64,000 nt of DNA, from assembly GCF_009498215.1 (NCBI RefSeq), contig NZ_CP043498.1, forward strand, positions 1,736,001 through 1,800,000, given 5' to 3'. This DNA is from Rhizobium grahamii (lineage in GTDB: Bacteria; Pseudomonadota; Alphaproteobacteria; Rhizobiales; Rhizobiaceae). Within the stretch, counting starts at the first letter, position 1, and each line of letters begins with the position of its first letter. Shown piece after piece: positions 34,574 through 43,709 of the stretch. Made by a program: the position numbers and the translations under genes. The notes below the pieces were generated by a model. The model worked only from the letters and a program-made list of their open reading frames with translations. It did no database searches and was not told the DNA's origin.

Positions 34574-35151
34574 CAGTGTGCACGGCTCACGGGGCTCGGA
34601 TTGTCGGGGTGGATTTCCGCCGCCATCAGGCCCTTGTCGCCGTCGCCGTAGCGAACCAGAACGACCTGCCCCGGACGCAGCTCCGTAAGCCCGAAACGAC
34701 GAAGCGTTTCCATGTGAATGAAGATGTCCTCGGTGCCCTCGCCGCGCGTCAGGAAGCCGAAGCCCTTGGTGCGGTTGAACCACTTCACCAGGGCACGCTC
34801 GAGGCCGCTTGTGGGCGTTACCTGCACGTGGGTACGCACCGGAGGCAGCTGCGAAGGATGTACCGCTGTTGACTGATCCATGGAAAGAATTTTGAACGCC
34901 TGATAGCCGCGTTCACGTCGCTGGATGAGCGCGACGATCCGCGTTCCTTCCAGAATTGTCTGATATCCATCGCGTCGCAAGCACGTTACGTGCAGCAAAA
35001 CATCCTGCATTCCGTTGTCAGGAACGATGAAACCAAAGCCCTTCGCAACGTCAAACCACTTGACAATCCCAGTGATTTCAATGAGGTCGACCGCTTCCCC
35101 CGCGAGTTGATCGAGGTCGGTGAATTCCTTCGATGAAATTCTGTCAGCCAT
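34573..35151 (-). CDS. Protein with two cold-shock domains
   Basis: A 192-residue protein with two CspA-like OB folds, at about 25-92 and 118-185. Each has RNP1-like aromatic patches (VKWFDVAKGFGFIVPD with DVLLHV; VKWFNRTKGFGFLTRG with EDIFIHM). Such double-CSD proteins are common in alphaproteobacteria and bind single-stranded nucleic acid, acting on RNA structure or stationary-phase gene expression. The N-terminal 25 residues are acidic. The gene overlaps the DUF192 gene by one base at its stop. Confidence 0.92.
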   Translation of the reverse strand: MADRISSKEFTDLDQLAGEAVDLIEITGIVKWFDVAKGFGFIVPDNGMQDVLLHVTCLRRDGYQTILEGTRIVALIQRRERGYQAFKILSMDQSTAVHPSQLPPVRTHVQVTPTSGLERALVKWFNRTKGFGFLTRGEGTEDIFIHMETLRRFGLTELRPGQVVLVRYGDGDKGLMAAEIHPDNPSPVSRAH

Positions 35152-35346
35152 TTCGCCAGCCCCTCAATACGCGTCACACTGTTACGGTTAACTGATTCTT
35201 GAGATCGAGATTAACATGTTGGTAACGGATTAGCGCAAGTCCTACTTTTCGATTATTCCCAGTTGCCAATCTTATCCCGCAGCCTTGCCTGAAACTGGCG
35301 GCCGGACACATTAGAAATCAACCTGCATTTCAGAGAGGAAACATAA

Positions 35347-35787
35347 ATGCGCTATCTCCACACCATGGTCCGCGTGAAGAATCTGGACGCCTCGCTGCAC
35401 TTCTACACGACGCTGTTCGGGCTCGAGGAAGTTCGCCGCACCGACAACGAAAAGGGGCGCTTCACGCTCGTTTTTCTGGCCGCTCCCGGCGACAAGGGCG
35501 ACGCCCAGGCAAAGGGCGCTCCCTGCCTGGAGCTGACCTATAACTGGGACACGGAAGACTACACCGGCGGCCGCAATTTCGGCCATCTGGCATACGAGGT
35601 CGACGACATCTATGCGATCTGCCAGAAGCTGATGGACAACGGCATAATCATCAACCGCCCGCCGCGCGACGGTCACATGGCTTTTGTCCGCTCGCCGGAC
35701 GGCATCTCCATCGAAATCCTGCAGAAGGGCGGCAGCCTTCCCGCGGCCGAGCCGTGGTCGTCGATGGCCAATACCGGCGCCTGGTAA
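35347..35787 (+). CDS. gloA: Lactoylglutathione lyase (glyoxalase I)
   Basis: A 146-residue VOC-fold enzyme that converts the methylglyoxal-glutathione hemithioacetal to S-lactoylglutathione. The four metal ligands of the Ni-type bacterial enzyme are in place: H5, E62 (CLELTYNW), H80 (FGHLAYEV) and E123 (SIEILQ). FYTTLFGLEEVRR and the C-terminal RSPDGISIEIL fit the family. GAGAGGAAAC precedes the ATG. It is a single gene. Confidence 0.95.
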   Translation: MRYLHTMVRVKNLDASLHFYTTLFGLEEVRRTDNEKGRFTLVFLAAPGDKGDAQAKGAPCLELTYNWDTEDYTGGRNFGHLAYEVDDIYAICQKLMDNGIIINRPPRDGHMAFVRSPDGISIEILQKGGSLPAAEPWSSMANTGAW

Positions 35788-35820
35788 GCCGAGGCTTTTG
35801 CGAGGCTTGCGGCTTTTTCG
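35786..35820 (+). terminator. Probable terminator after gloA
   Basis: AAGCCG (35786-35791) and CGGCTT enclose a partly paired loop, followed by TTTTT. Confidence 0.5.
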
Positions 35821-35946
35821 ATTTCGGGCGGGCGTGCCCGGATCGCGCTTGCCGCAGCCCACCCTCGCGGGCACTCTCCAGCCGACTCGTGGGCAATTTG
35901 CGCGGTTTTCAGCCCGAATCTGCCCCCCTTATTGGAGAATGCTCGC

Positions 35947-37011
35947 TTGTACGCCTTGGAAAAGCGCATGCCCCTTGGGGCTGTCCTTCTCTTGACCGCT
36001 TCTGCGCTGGCCCTCGCCGGCTGCGTATCCGACAAGAAGACGGCCGACGTCGCTGCCGACGCAGCCGTTCCGGTTGCAGCGGCACCGGCCGCCCCGGCTG
36101 CGGCGGCGAACGCGACCGCCAGGACGACCTATCAGGATCCACAGGTTGCCAACGTTTCGGGTGCGCAGGCGCAAGCACAGGCGCCAGTGTCTCAGCAGCA
36201 GATGGCTCCAGGCTCGGCCGCCACGGCTCCCGCCAACATCGGCGGCCTCGCCCTGCAGTCGACGGGAATAAACGCCCAGGCGATGAGTATCTTCTCCACC
36301 CGCCGGCCGCCGCAGATCAACTCGACGTCGACGGTCCTGCAGCAGGATGGCGGCGCGGTTTATGCGCCCGTCGGCGTCAGCCCGGCACGATCAAGCGTCT
36401 ACAGCAGCCAGGTCCCTGTCGACCAGGGCCAACAGGGCCAGGTACTGCTTCCGCAACAATCCTCGCAGAACACCAGCACGCGGATCGACCCGACCCAGAC
36501 GGCGTCGCTCGCGACCGGCGCCCTGCCGGGCCAGACGATGAACGCGCTCTACAGCTCGCCAAAGCAGAACCTGCTCGGCAGCCTGTCCGGCCTGTTGCAG
36601 AAGGCATCGCTGCCGGGCATGACGCGCATCGCGCCGAACGGCCTTCATATCCAGAACGACAAGGTCGAGGTCGCCTGTTTCAAGCCAAACCTGATGAACG
36701 TCATCAAGGCGGTGGAGACCCACTTCGGGAAGCCCGTCCTCGTCACATCGGGCTATCGCGATCCCGAGCACAATCGCATGGTCGGGGGCGCCGAGGAATC
36801 GATGCACAAGACCTGCGACGCGGCCGACATCAAGGTCGACGGCATCTCCAAGTGGGATGTCGCGAGCTTCATCCGCTCGATGCCCGACAGGGGCGGCGTC
36901 GGCACCTACTGCCACACGGATTCCGTCCACGTCGACACCGGCAAGAACCGCGACTGGAACTGGGGCTGCGGCCGGCGCTCTGCGCCCGATGTCGTTGCCC
37001 GAGCGCTCTGA
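35947..37011 (+). CDS. Lipoprotein with M15-like (YcbK/DUF882-type) peptidase domain
   Basis: About 354 residues from a TTG at 35947, chosen because GGAGAA stands seven bases before it. A signal peptide ends in the lipobox LALAGC (C26). An Ala-, Gln- and Ser-rich low-complexity linker of about 180 residues follows. The C-terminal domain (about 245-345) has the zinc-peptidase pattern VTSGYRDPEHNRMVGGAEESMHKTCDAADIKV and GTYCHTDSVHVDTG, giving the H-x(n)-D and H ligands of M15-type peptidoglycan carboxypeptidases. The enzyme is probably tethered to a membrane and trims peptidoglycan. Single gene. Confidence 0.82.
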   Translation: MYALEKRMPLGAVLLLTASALALAGCVSDKKTADVAADAAVPVAAAPAAPAAAANATARTTYQDPQVANVSGAQAQAQAPVSQQQMAPGSAATAPANIGGLALQSTGINAQAMSIFSTRRPPQINSTSTVLQQDGGAVYAPVGVSPARSSVYSSQVPVDQGQQGQVLLPQQSSQNTSTRIDPTQTASLATGALPGQTMNALYSSPKQNLLGSLSGLLQKASLPGMTRIAPNGLHIQNDKVEVACFKPNLMNVIKAVETHFGKPVLVTSGYRDPEHNRMVGGAEESMHKTCDAADIKVDGISKWDVASFIRSMPDRGGVGTYCHTDSVHVDTGKNRDWNWGCGRRSAPDVVARAL

Positions 37012-37210
37012 ACGCCCTCACCTAAAGCAATCTGACTCAACGCAACGCACCTCGAAGGCGCGCGAACAGTTACGCCTAGCGGCTTGATTCGCCGTCAGGA
37101 ATGGCTATCCACAGTCCGAAAAAATAATCTGTCATTTTTTTGTAGAAAAACCGAAATTGCCGCTTGCGGGATTCAGAAGGCCTGACTATAAGGGCGCCAC
37201 CACGAAGGAA

Positions 37211-37285
37211 GCGCCCTTCGTCTATCGGTTAGGACACCAGATTTTCATTCTGGGAAGAGGGGTTCGACTCCCCTAGGGCGTGCCA
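37211..37285 (+). tRNA. tRNA-Glu (anticodon TTC)
   Basis: A 75-nt cloverleaf with encoded CCA. The acceptor GCGCCCT pairs with AGGGCGT, the anticodon arm is CCAGA-TTTTCAT-TCTGG, and the T arm has GGTTCGACTC. It reads GAA/GAG. Confidence 0.95.
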
Positions 37286-37433
37286 CTTCGTTGATCTCTT
37301 TCAGCTTTTAGCTCCGAACAGAGAAACGCGTACAGAATGAGATGTACGCACCCTTCCGTATGAAATTCACCTGATACGCGCCCCCGGAATTACGTGCCGT
37401 CGTCCCGCCTCCCAATGCCGGAACTCCAAGCCT

Positions 37434-38114
37434 TCAGCGTTGAAGACTACCGGCAGCGGCAAGTATGTCCGCCGCGTTTGGAAAGATGCAGAGGCCGTCG
37501 GGCCCGTCGCGTGCTTCGATTTGCGCCCAGCGAACAATGCCATCGCCGTCGATGAGAAAGTGCCCGACAAGCTGTGTCGGGTGGCTAGCGAAGACGGCAT
37601 GATCAACGTCCGTAAGCTCGAAACCGTCTCGGGCGTTGAGCAGCACATTGGCCGCCATGGGGTGTAGCGCTTCCGGCAGTTCGCCGGTCGGGTTGATGCG
37701 AGCGGCCTCGAACTGCGCCATGCTTGCCTGATAAGGCCACGCCGGCTTCTCGTCGCTATCCTCTGGCAGAAATTCGCCATACGGCACGCCGAAGGCCCGG
37801 TGCGCGGAGCAATCCTGGTCACAGAGGAGCAATGCCGGCGACGGCCGGTGCTCGAAATAAATGCGGGCGCGCTCCACCGGCGTGTTGATCACGGCAACCG
37901 TTTCCACCCCCGCAGCGCGCAAGGCAGGCTGTAGACGACCGAGTTGCCCCACCTGACGTCGACAAAACGGGCAGTGCAAGCCGCGGAAGAAGGCGATCAG
38001 AAAAGGATGACCGCGCAAGCTCGCGAGAGAAACCGTTCCGTCTTGATTAGCCGACGGAAGCGCGAAGGCGGGCGCGTGTTCGCCCGCTTGCAGCGGGCGC
38101 TTCTGGTCTCCCAT
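37434..38114 (-). CDS. Peroxiredoxin/AhpC-TSA family protein
   Basis: About 226 residues from the ATG at 38114 with AAGGAC upstream. A thioredoxin-fold peroxidase: APAFALPSANQDGTVSLASLRG is the entry strand, and FFRGLHCPFCRRQVGQL carries C48 and C51. The usual peroxiredoxin TxxC is here H-C-P-F-C, so the pair could also work as a thioredoxin-like CxxC. The rest resembles thiol peroxidases with an extended C-terminus. Single gene next to tRNA-Glu. Confidence 0.8.
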   Translation of the reverse strand: MGDQKRPLQAGEHAPAFALPSANQDGTVSLASLRGHPFLIAFFRGLHCPFCRRQVGQLGRLQPALRAAGVETVAVINTPVERARIYFEHRPSPALLLCDQDCSAHRAFGVPYGEFLPEDSDEKPAWPYQASMAQFEAARINPTGELPEALHPMAANVLLNARDGFELTDVDHAVFASHPTQLVGHFLIDGDGIVRWAQIEARDGPDGLCIFPNAADILAAAGSLQR

Positions 38115-38533
38115 GGCATTTGTCCTTGTAAGGCGCTGAGATGAATGCTGGGCTTGATCCAAGTCCAAACACCTATCACGCCACGGCACCGCTTGCCATG
38201 TTCACCGTGCAATCGCTGGAGTTCGAAGCGTTAGAAGCCTGGCAACGACGACACGTGCCTTCTTTGTGCGAAGCAGGCGCCCATCAATGGCCGCTTTCGG
38301 CATTATGGTCGAACGGTGGCTTTGCCCCCCAAGCGGTCGTGGCCATATTCATTTTGTCATTGGCCCGCGGGAGGTCGAGAATTCCTCCCAATTGACCGCC
38401 TATCAGTTGTAGTGTCTATTGGTCACCAGCATCCCCGGCCCACAGCGTTTTGCTAGTTCGGCCAGTATTTTATTCCCGATCCGTCATGTTCATTTCAAGG
38501 AATGGCTACTTTCCCGGAGGGGGCGGCGCGATA
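38115..38533. other. Divergent intergenic region, no gene seen
   Basis: About 420 bp between the peroxiredoxin and the serine hydrolase genes. Overlapping frames exist but have no ribosome site or recognisable protein. No palindromic operator stands out. Confidence 0.4.
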
Positions 38534-39745
38534 ATGGAACTGGCTAGATGTCGAGGAATCGCGGCAGCGATCGTCCTTTTTGTCACGGGCACGGCGCTTG
38601 CCAGCGAAACGCCTACGCAAACTCAGCGCGTACAGAAAGCGCTGGACACTTGGCTTGCGGAACGCTCACCGGTCGAGGGTGTCACCGGCATCGCCGCCTA
38701 TGTCAGCCTCGGCGCACCAGGCCCGAACATCGAAGCCTTTGCAGGCAAGACCGGAAGAGCCGATGACGATCCGCCGGTAGACCAGAATACCCTCTTCGCC
38801 ATGGGTAGCACTTCGAAATCCTTCGCTGCCGCAGTGATCCTGAAACTGGAAGCCCAAGGCCTCCTCTCCATCGATGACCCGGTTGGAAAGTGGTTGCCGC
38901 AATATCCCGCCTGGGGCAGCGTTAGCATCCGCCGCCTTCTCGATATGACCAGTGGTATCCCGAATTATTCTGAGACCGAATTCATCTCGCGTAGCTGGGT
39001 AGAGCAGCCGAAACGCGACTTAACCGCGGAAGAACTGATCGCCGCGGCCTATCCTGACGGTAGCAACAACCTGCCGGTGACTGAAGGGTACCACTACTCC
39101 AACACCAACTACATACTCGCCGGCTTGATCGCAGCCAAAGCGACGGGCAAACCCTATCAGGAGCTTGTCCGCGAACTCGTCATTCAGCCGCACGGCCTCC
39201 ACTCCACCTTCTACTCTCCAGGGACCTACCCACCGGAAGTGATCGCCCGGTTGGCGCACGGCTATTTCGAAAACACCGCTTGCGCCGAGTACCAGCCGCC
39301 CGACTGCAAGGAAAGTTGGAACAAGCCGATGATCGGTCGCGACGTGCGTGAAGACAGCACCTCCTGGGCGCAGGCCGCGGGCGGCGCTATCTCCAACGCG
39401 CGCGATGTTACCCGCTGGATGCGCGCCGTATTCGAAGGCCGTGTCGTGCCGCCGAAGCAACAAGCCGAATGGATGTCGATGGTTTCGACCAAGACAGGTG
39501 AACCGATCACCGAGATCAGCGAGGAGCATCCTCAGGGCTTTGCCCTCGGTCTCGTGCAGGGCATGATACCGGGCGGCCCGGCGTGGTTCTATCAGGGCAT
39601 GACCCTGGGCTATCGCACTCTTTATGTGTGGTACGAGAAGGATGGCATTCTGATCGCCGTGCAGACCAACAGCCAGCCGAACGACGAGGCAAACAAGCTT
39701 TCCGAGGCCGCCGAAGCAATCCATGCAGCAATCAAGGCGCAATAG
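38534..39745 (+). CDS. Exported beta-lactamase-family serine hydrolase
   Basis: About 403 residues from the ATG at 38534 (GGAGGGGG upstream). A signal peptide ends near residue 24 (TALAS). The class C beta-lactamase/D,D-peptidase fold shows S92-T-S-K95 and the Y188-S-N190 motif; the third motif is probably near QGMTLGYRT. Such proteins (Pfam Beta-lactamase) act as D-Ala-D-Ala carboxypeptidases or esterases; resistance is not implied. Four cysteines cluster at NTACAEYQPPDCKE. Single gene. Confidence 0.85.
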   Translation: MELARCRGIAAAIVLFVTGTALASETPTQTQRVQKALDTWLAERSPVEGVTGIAAYVSLGAPGPNIEAFAGKTGRADDDPPVDQNTLFAMGSTSKSFAAAVILKLEAQGLLSIDDPVGKWLPQYPAWGSVSIRRLLDMTSGIPNYSETEFISRSWVEQPKRDLTAEELIAAAYPDGSNNLPVTEGYHYSNTNYILAGLIAAKATGKPYQELVRELVIQPHGLHSTFYSPGTYPPEVIARLAHGYFENTACAEYQPPDCKESWNKPMIGRDVREDSTSWAQAAGGAISNARDVTRWMRAVFEGRVVPPKQQAEWMSMVSTKTGEPITEISEEHPQGFALGLVQGMIPGGPAWFYQGMTLGYRTLYVWYEKDGILIAVQTNSQPNDEANKLSEAAEAIHAAIKAQ

Positions 39746-40231
39746 ACGATGGCTCTCATAAGGTTGGGCGGCCTGATTGGCTCGAAGGACAGTCGACGCG
39801 CGCATCGATCGTAACGGCTGGGCAATGACCGCTACCGGCCCAAACCGGTCCGTTGCCAAGGATCGAAGGTCCTTATTTCGTGACGCATCCATGCGACCAA
39901 TCCTGGTGAACGCAGCAAAGGGCTATCAATGCGCCGGCTCACGCGATAGCTCCGGCGTGTCGTCCTGCGGTCAAGGTGGCGATTTCATCCTCCCCTGACG
40001 CTTTCCGCTGAATCAGGCCGACGCGCGGCGCTCGGTTCCGGGACGTCACTCCTGTTTACCCGAGGTCGCGGCCGGCATTTGCCAAGCGTTAACGTTGAAC
40101 GGAGACCCCGGCCCTTTGTCCGATCCGCATCAGACCTCCGTCCGATGTCCGATCGGCGGCCATCCTATAGCGTCGGAATCACCTTGAACGATCAAAAGCC
40201 GTCGGGTCGGCGGCTCACCTCGGAGGAAACG
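39746..40231. other. Intergenic region, no gene seen
   Basis: About 490 bp. Reading frames here lack ribosome sites and conserved features; the frame of the downstream secreted protein extends into it but its real start is at 40232. No repeat or strong terminator was seen. Confidence 0.4.
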
Positions 40232-41044
40232 ATGCGCATCACCACCCTGGCTTCCATGGCCGTGCTTTCTCTCACTGCAGCCACAAGCCCCCTGGCGATC
40301 GCCGGTTTCGACACCGTTGCGATGGCAAAGGACGGCAATGGTGGCGGCAACGGCGGTGGAAATGGCGGCGGCAACGGTGGTGGCAACAGCGGCGGCAGCC
40401 ACGGCAACAGCGGCGCTCATGGCGGTAACTCCAGCGCGAGTTCAACACGCGGCAACTCGAATTCCAACGGTAGCGCATCGAAAGGCAAGCCGAACGCGGC
40501 GGGAAAATCGAGCGAGGCGGGCAAAAAGTCTCAATCCGCCAAGGATGACAAAGCCACGGCCGTTGCCACCAAGGAAAGGAAGGCTCCCGCGGAGCTTGCC
40601 GGCCTGAACTCGCTCAACCGCAACTACAGAGCCTATCTGCACACGTCCGATCCCAAGATGGCGGCGATTTCGGCCTACGCCGTGGCTTATGCGCAATACG
40701 AACTCGACAACGGCACCGAGCCGTCCGAGGACGATCCGGTTCTCGGAGACGAAGCATTGGAAGAGGCACTGGCGTCGGCAACAAAGACGGGCGAGGTCAG
40801 CCCGGCCGCCCTCGATAAGGCGAAGTCGATCCTGGGCGTTGGTGATGCCGAGGGAAAGATCGATCAGATCAGGGCCACGCTGAAGCCCACCGCGCCAATA
40901 GAGCCAACCGATCCGGTCACGCCTGGCGATCTCGTAACGCCCACCGACCCGGTCATCCCGACCGATCCGGTAACACCCGTCGATCCGGTGACATCGACGG
41001 AACCCACGGTCTCTGACGAGACGGTGACCGTGTCGGCACAATAA
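40232..41044 (+). CDS. Exported low-complexity protein with Gly-Asn and Pro-Thr-Asp repeats
   Basis: About 270 residues; ATG at 40232 with CGGAGGAAAC before it. A signal peptide (about 1-27) is followed by a GNGGGN-type Gly/Asn repeat (about 32-65), a Ser/Lys-rich stretch, a globular helical segment (about 115-220, LNSLNRNYRAYLHTSDPKMAAISAYAVAYAQYEL), and a C-terminal tail of PTDPV-type repeats (about 225-262) ending in an acidic Thr-Val stretch. The middle segment is found in rhizobial hypothetical proteins, I believe, but no function is known. Probably a surface or periplasmic structural protein. Confidence 0.7.
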   Translation: MRITTLASMAVLSLTAATSPLAIAGFDTVAMAKDGNGGGNGGGNGGGNGGGNSGGSHGNSGAHGGNSSASSTRGNSNSNGSASKGKPNAAGKSSEAGKKSQSAKDDKATAVATKERKAPAELAGLNSLNRNYRAYLHTSDPKMAAISAYAVAYAQYELDNGTEPSEDDPVLGDEALEEALASATKTGEVSPAALDKAKSILGVGDAEGKIDQIRATLKPTAPIEPTDPVTPGDLVTPTDPVIPTDPVTPVDPVTSTEPTVSDETVTVSAQ

Positions 41045-41368
41045 TCGGGCGCGACATCGAAGCGATGGGCCGGCTCAGCCCTTCCAAGGCCATTTCGGCC
41101 TTGGCGAGAGATCCGGTCCACTCCTTGCGTGGAGGTGCCGGAGAGTTCGCTACGCTGATCAAGAAAAGCCTCATCAGGAGGGGAGCGTAGGCTCCTGCTG
41201 AGGCCTTCCCTATCCGTTGACGCCGGACAGTTGACCATACCATCGGCAAATGCCCAATCGTAAGATGGACCTAAGCCCTAGATCGCAGCGCCTGCGTGAC
41301 CACAGCATCCTCTTCAGCAACAGATGCCGCGAGCATCCGGTCAGCCGGAAACCGCGGCACTCGTCAGC
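41045..41368. other. Intergenic region, no gene seen
   Basis: About 320 bp between convergent genes; no convincing gene or clear terminator. Confidence 0.4.
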
Positions 41369-42595
41369 TCATTCAACCGGAAAGGCATAGACGTCAACAG
41401 GCTCGCCGAGGCCCCGCAGCGGAAAGGTGCCGAGGCTTTCCATCGCGGCGCCGCAGCCGGCCATCTCCACGAATGCGCGCGAGAACAACACCGGCCGCTT
41501 GATTTCCTTGGTGAGACTCTCCAGCCGCGACGCGACGTTGACCGCGGGGCCGATGACGGTGAAATCAAGACGCCGGCGCGAGCCGATATTGCCGTACATC
41601 ACGTCCCCCACATGCACGCCGATGCCGAAGCGGAGAACCTCGCGACCATCCCGTTCGTTTTGTATGTTGAGGTCCCGCATGGCGCCCTCAGCCTCGCGGA
41701 TCGCCGAAAGCAGGTTCCGACAGGCATCCGGATTGCTGAGCGGAAAGATCGCCAGCATGCCGTCACCCATGAATTTCAGGATCTCGCCGCCATGCCGCTC
41801 GATGGGCTCCGACATCGCGTCGAAGTAGGCGTTGAGCAATTCGATGACGTCGTCTCGCGGCCACTGGTCCGAGATCGTCGTGAAATCGCGCAGGTCGCAG
41901 ATCAGGATCGCCGCGCCGACCGTGGCGCCGCTGCCGCGTGTCGTTGCCCCCGCAAGGATCTGCTCGCTTGCATGCGGGCCGACATAGGTTTGCAGCAGGG
42001 TCCGCGCGAGGATGTTCTTGAGGCGAATCTCGGTCACCAGCGTCAGCGCCGGCAGGAGATCCCGCAGGAATTCGACATCCTCGTCCGAAAAGCCGCCCGG
42101 CTGGTCGCTGGAAAAGGTAACGATATGCCGCTTGCCAAGCGTATGATCCATCGGCCAGGCCAGATATTCGGTGAGCCCTTCGCGCCTCAGCTCATCATAG
42201 AATTCGTGGTGGCCGTCGCCGTCGCGCATCGCCTCGAGGTTCTTGCGCACCTCGTTGGCGCCACTGAAGATTTCGTTGACCGGGCTCTTCAGAAATTGCG
42301 GCGTGTTCTCGATGCCGTAACCGAAGGTGGCGATCTTCGCTTCCGTCATCCCCGTGGTCCAGAGGATGCGGGCACCCAGCCACTGCGGATGGTGCGTTCG
42401 AAAATGCATCGTCGCGCGTGCCACGGGAACGTCCTGTGCGCGCAGTTTTTCACACATCTGGACAAGCAGGTTGTCGATGAAACGTTCGTTGCGGGTGTCG
42501 TTGATCAGCCAGTCGAGAATCTGCCGCCGGCGCTTCGGCCAGATGCCGCCACGCGGGCTGTCGTCTTCCAGAACAAGGCTCGTCTGGGATTGCAT
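41369..42595 (-). CDS. Class III adenylate/guanylate cyclase
   Basis: A 408-residue protein; ATG at 42595 with GGAG seven bases upstream. The N-terminal 215 residues form an autoinducer/GAF-like sensory region as seen in rhizobial cyclases (GFSDEDVEFLRDLLPALTLVTEIRLKNIL). The cyclase homology domain (about 225-405) has metal aspartates D234 (LICDLRDFT) and D278 (LKFMGDGMLAIF), K274 in a base-selecting position typical of adenylate cyclases, and the catalytic Asn-Arg segment VIGPAVNVASRLE. It should make cAMP in the cytosol. Rhizobia have many paralogues; the signal sensed is unknown. Confidence 0.9.
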   Translation of the reverse strand: MQSQTSLVLEDDSPRGGIWPKRRRQILDWLINDTRNERFIDNLLVQMCEKLRAQDVPVARATMHFRTHHPQWLGARILWTTGMTEAKIATFGYGIENTPQFLKSPVNEIFSGANEVRKNLEAMRDGDGHHEFYDELRREGLTEYLAWPMDHTLGKRHIVTFSSDQPGGFSDEDVEFLRDLLPALTLVTEIRLKNILARTLLQTYVGPHASEQILAGATTRGSGATVGAAILICDLRDFTTISDQWPRDDVIELLNAYFDAMSEPIERHGGEILKFMGDGMLAIFPLSNPDACRNLLSAIREAEGAMRDLNIQNERDGREVLRFGIGVHVGDVMYGNIGSRRRLDFTVIGPAVNVASRLESLTKEIKRPVLFSRAFVEMAGCGAAMESLGTFPLRGLGEPVDVYAFPVE

Positions 42596-42722
42596 TGCAA
42601 AACTCCAAAAACGGTCGCGGGAGCGACCTTGCAGTATGAGATCGATATTAGGTCTAGCTCTTAGATGGTATCTCCGACGGCGAATGGAATGCCGACGGCG
42701 ACGATTGGCGGGAGGCGGACGT

Positions 42723-43487
42723 TTATTCGAGAATCGCGCGGACGGTGGCGATCGTCTCGGCGCTCGATGCCAGTGGGCGATATTCCAATCCGATCGCGCC
42801 CGTGTATCCGGCGCCAACAAGCCAGTTGACGCGATGTCTGAGATCGACGTTGCCGCGACCGGGCTCATTTCGGCCCGGATGGTCCGCAACGTGAACGTGG
42901 AAGACGCGGCCGATGTCGTCGCCGATAACAGTTGGCGTATCCTCGCCCATCACGGCAGAATGATACACATCGTAGACAATGCCGATTTCAGGCCGCCCGG
43001 TTTCCCTTGCGATCTCGAGCCCTTCGACAGTCGATGGAAGAAAATAGCCCACATGGTCGATCAGCGTGTTCAGTGGTTCGACACCGAGCCGCACGCCGCT
43101 GCCCTCCAGGACTTCGCCGGCGGCCGACAGTGTGGTGACAAGCGCATCGCGCTGCTCCTCCCTCGTTTTTCCCGCAAGGTCGTCGCCGGCCTGCGCAATC
43201 AGCGTATGGGCGCCAAGACGTCGGGCGATCTCCACAGAGCGCTTCAGGCCCTCCAGGAAGGCCGCCCTGTTGGCAATGTCGGTCAACGGGATCATCGGCT
43301 CCGCAACGAAGCTGCTGAGTTCCATGCCGGTCTCGTTCAGCGCCCACTCGATGCTGCCGATATCCTTGTTCGTCCATTTCCAGAACTCGACAGCCTCGAC
43401 GCCACTCTTGTGGGCGAGCCGAATTCGATCGGCAAAATTCTCCGCCTCGGCGGCAAACAACCATTCAATACAGGCCGACAATCTCAT
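42723..43487 (-). CDS. TIM-barrel hydroxypyruvate isomerase-like protein
   Basis: A 254-residue AP-endonuclease-2-type TIM barrel. Typical segments: ANRxx-like start MRLSACIEWLF, GVEAVEFW, GVRLGVEPLNTLIDHVGYFL (with metal-binding Glu), GIVYDVYHSAVMGED (Asp-His), VFHVHVADHPGRNEPGRGNVD and IGLEYRPL (Glu). This fits hydroxypyruvate or related aldose isomerases (Hyi/OtnI). The substrate is not certain. It is divergent from an MFS carrier, 222 bp apart, which may share a regulator, but no sugar-catabolic cluster is present. Confidence 0.85.
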   Translation of the reverse strand: MRLSACIEWLFAAEAENFADRIRLAHKSGVEAVEFWKWTNKDIGSIEWALNETGMELSSFVAEPMIPLTDIANRAAFLEGLKRSVEIARRLGAHTLIAQAGDDLAGKTREEQRDALVTTLSAAGEVLEGSGVRLGVEPLNTLIDHVGYFLPSTVEGLEIARETGRPEIGIVYDVYHSAVMGEDTPTVIGDDIGRVFHVHVADHPGRNEPGRGNVDLRHRVNWLVGAGYTGAIGLEYRPLASSAETIATVRAILE

Positions 43488-43709
43488 GATGCTCTCGCTA
43501 ACGGATGCAGTGTTGCATTGCTGACATTACCGAACCCCACGCTGCGAGCAAGCGGTTGCAGCCGGCGACCAGATTCGCGGTTTTATAAACTTTAGCGATA
43601 TTAGCGATCGGCAATTATCAATAAGAAATCGCTCCGGGGTTGTGTCCGGCAGATCTCAAACCTACAAAGTATCTTCAGGCACGTAGCCTGAGCATTCCGG
43701 GGGGACATC

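Noticed and set aside
35754..37025. 423-residue plus-strand frame overlapping the M15-like lipoprotein
   Set aside because: Different frame from the gene with the signal peptide, lipobox and zinc motifs; reads as an Arg/Pro-rich shadow.
38141..38395. 84-residue frame in the gap upstream of the serine hydrolase
   Set aside because: No ribosome site, no domain, and it overlaps the start of the peroxiredoxin gene's leader.
40317..40440. Short repeated GGCAACGG-like units taken as a CRISPR or tandem DNA repeat
   Set aside because: They encode the in-frame Gly/Asn repeat of a secreted protein; there are no unique spacers.
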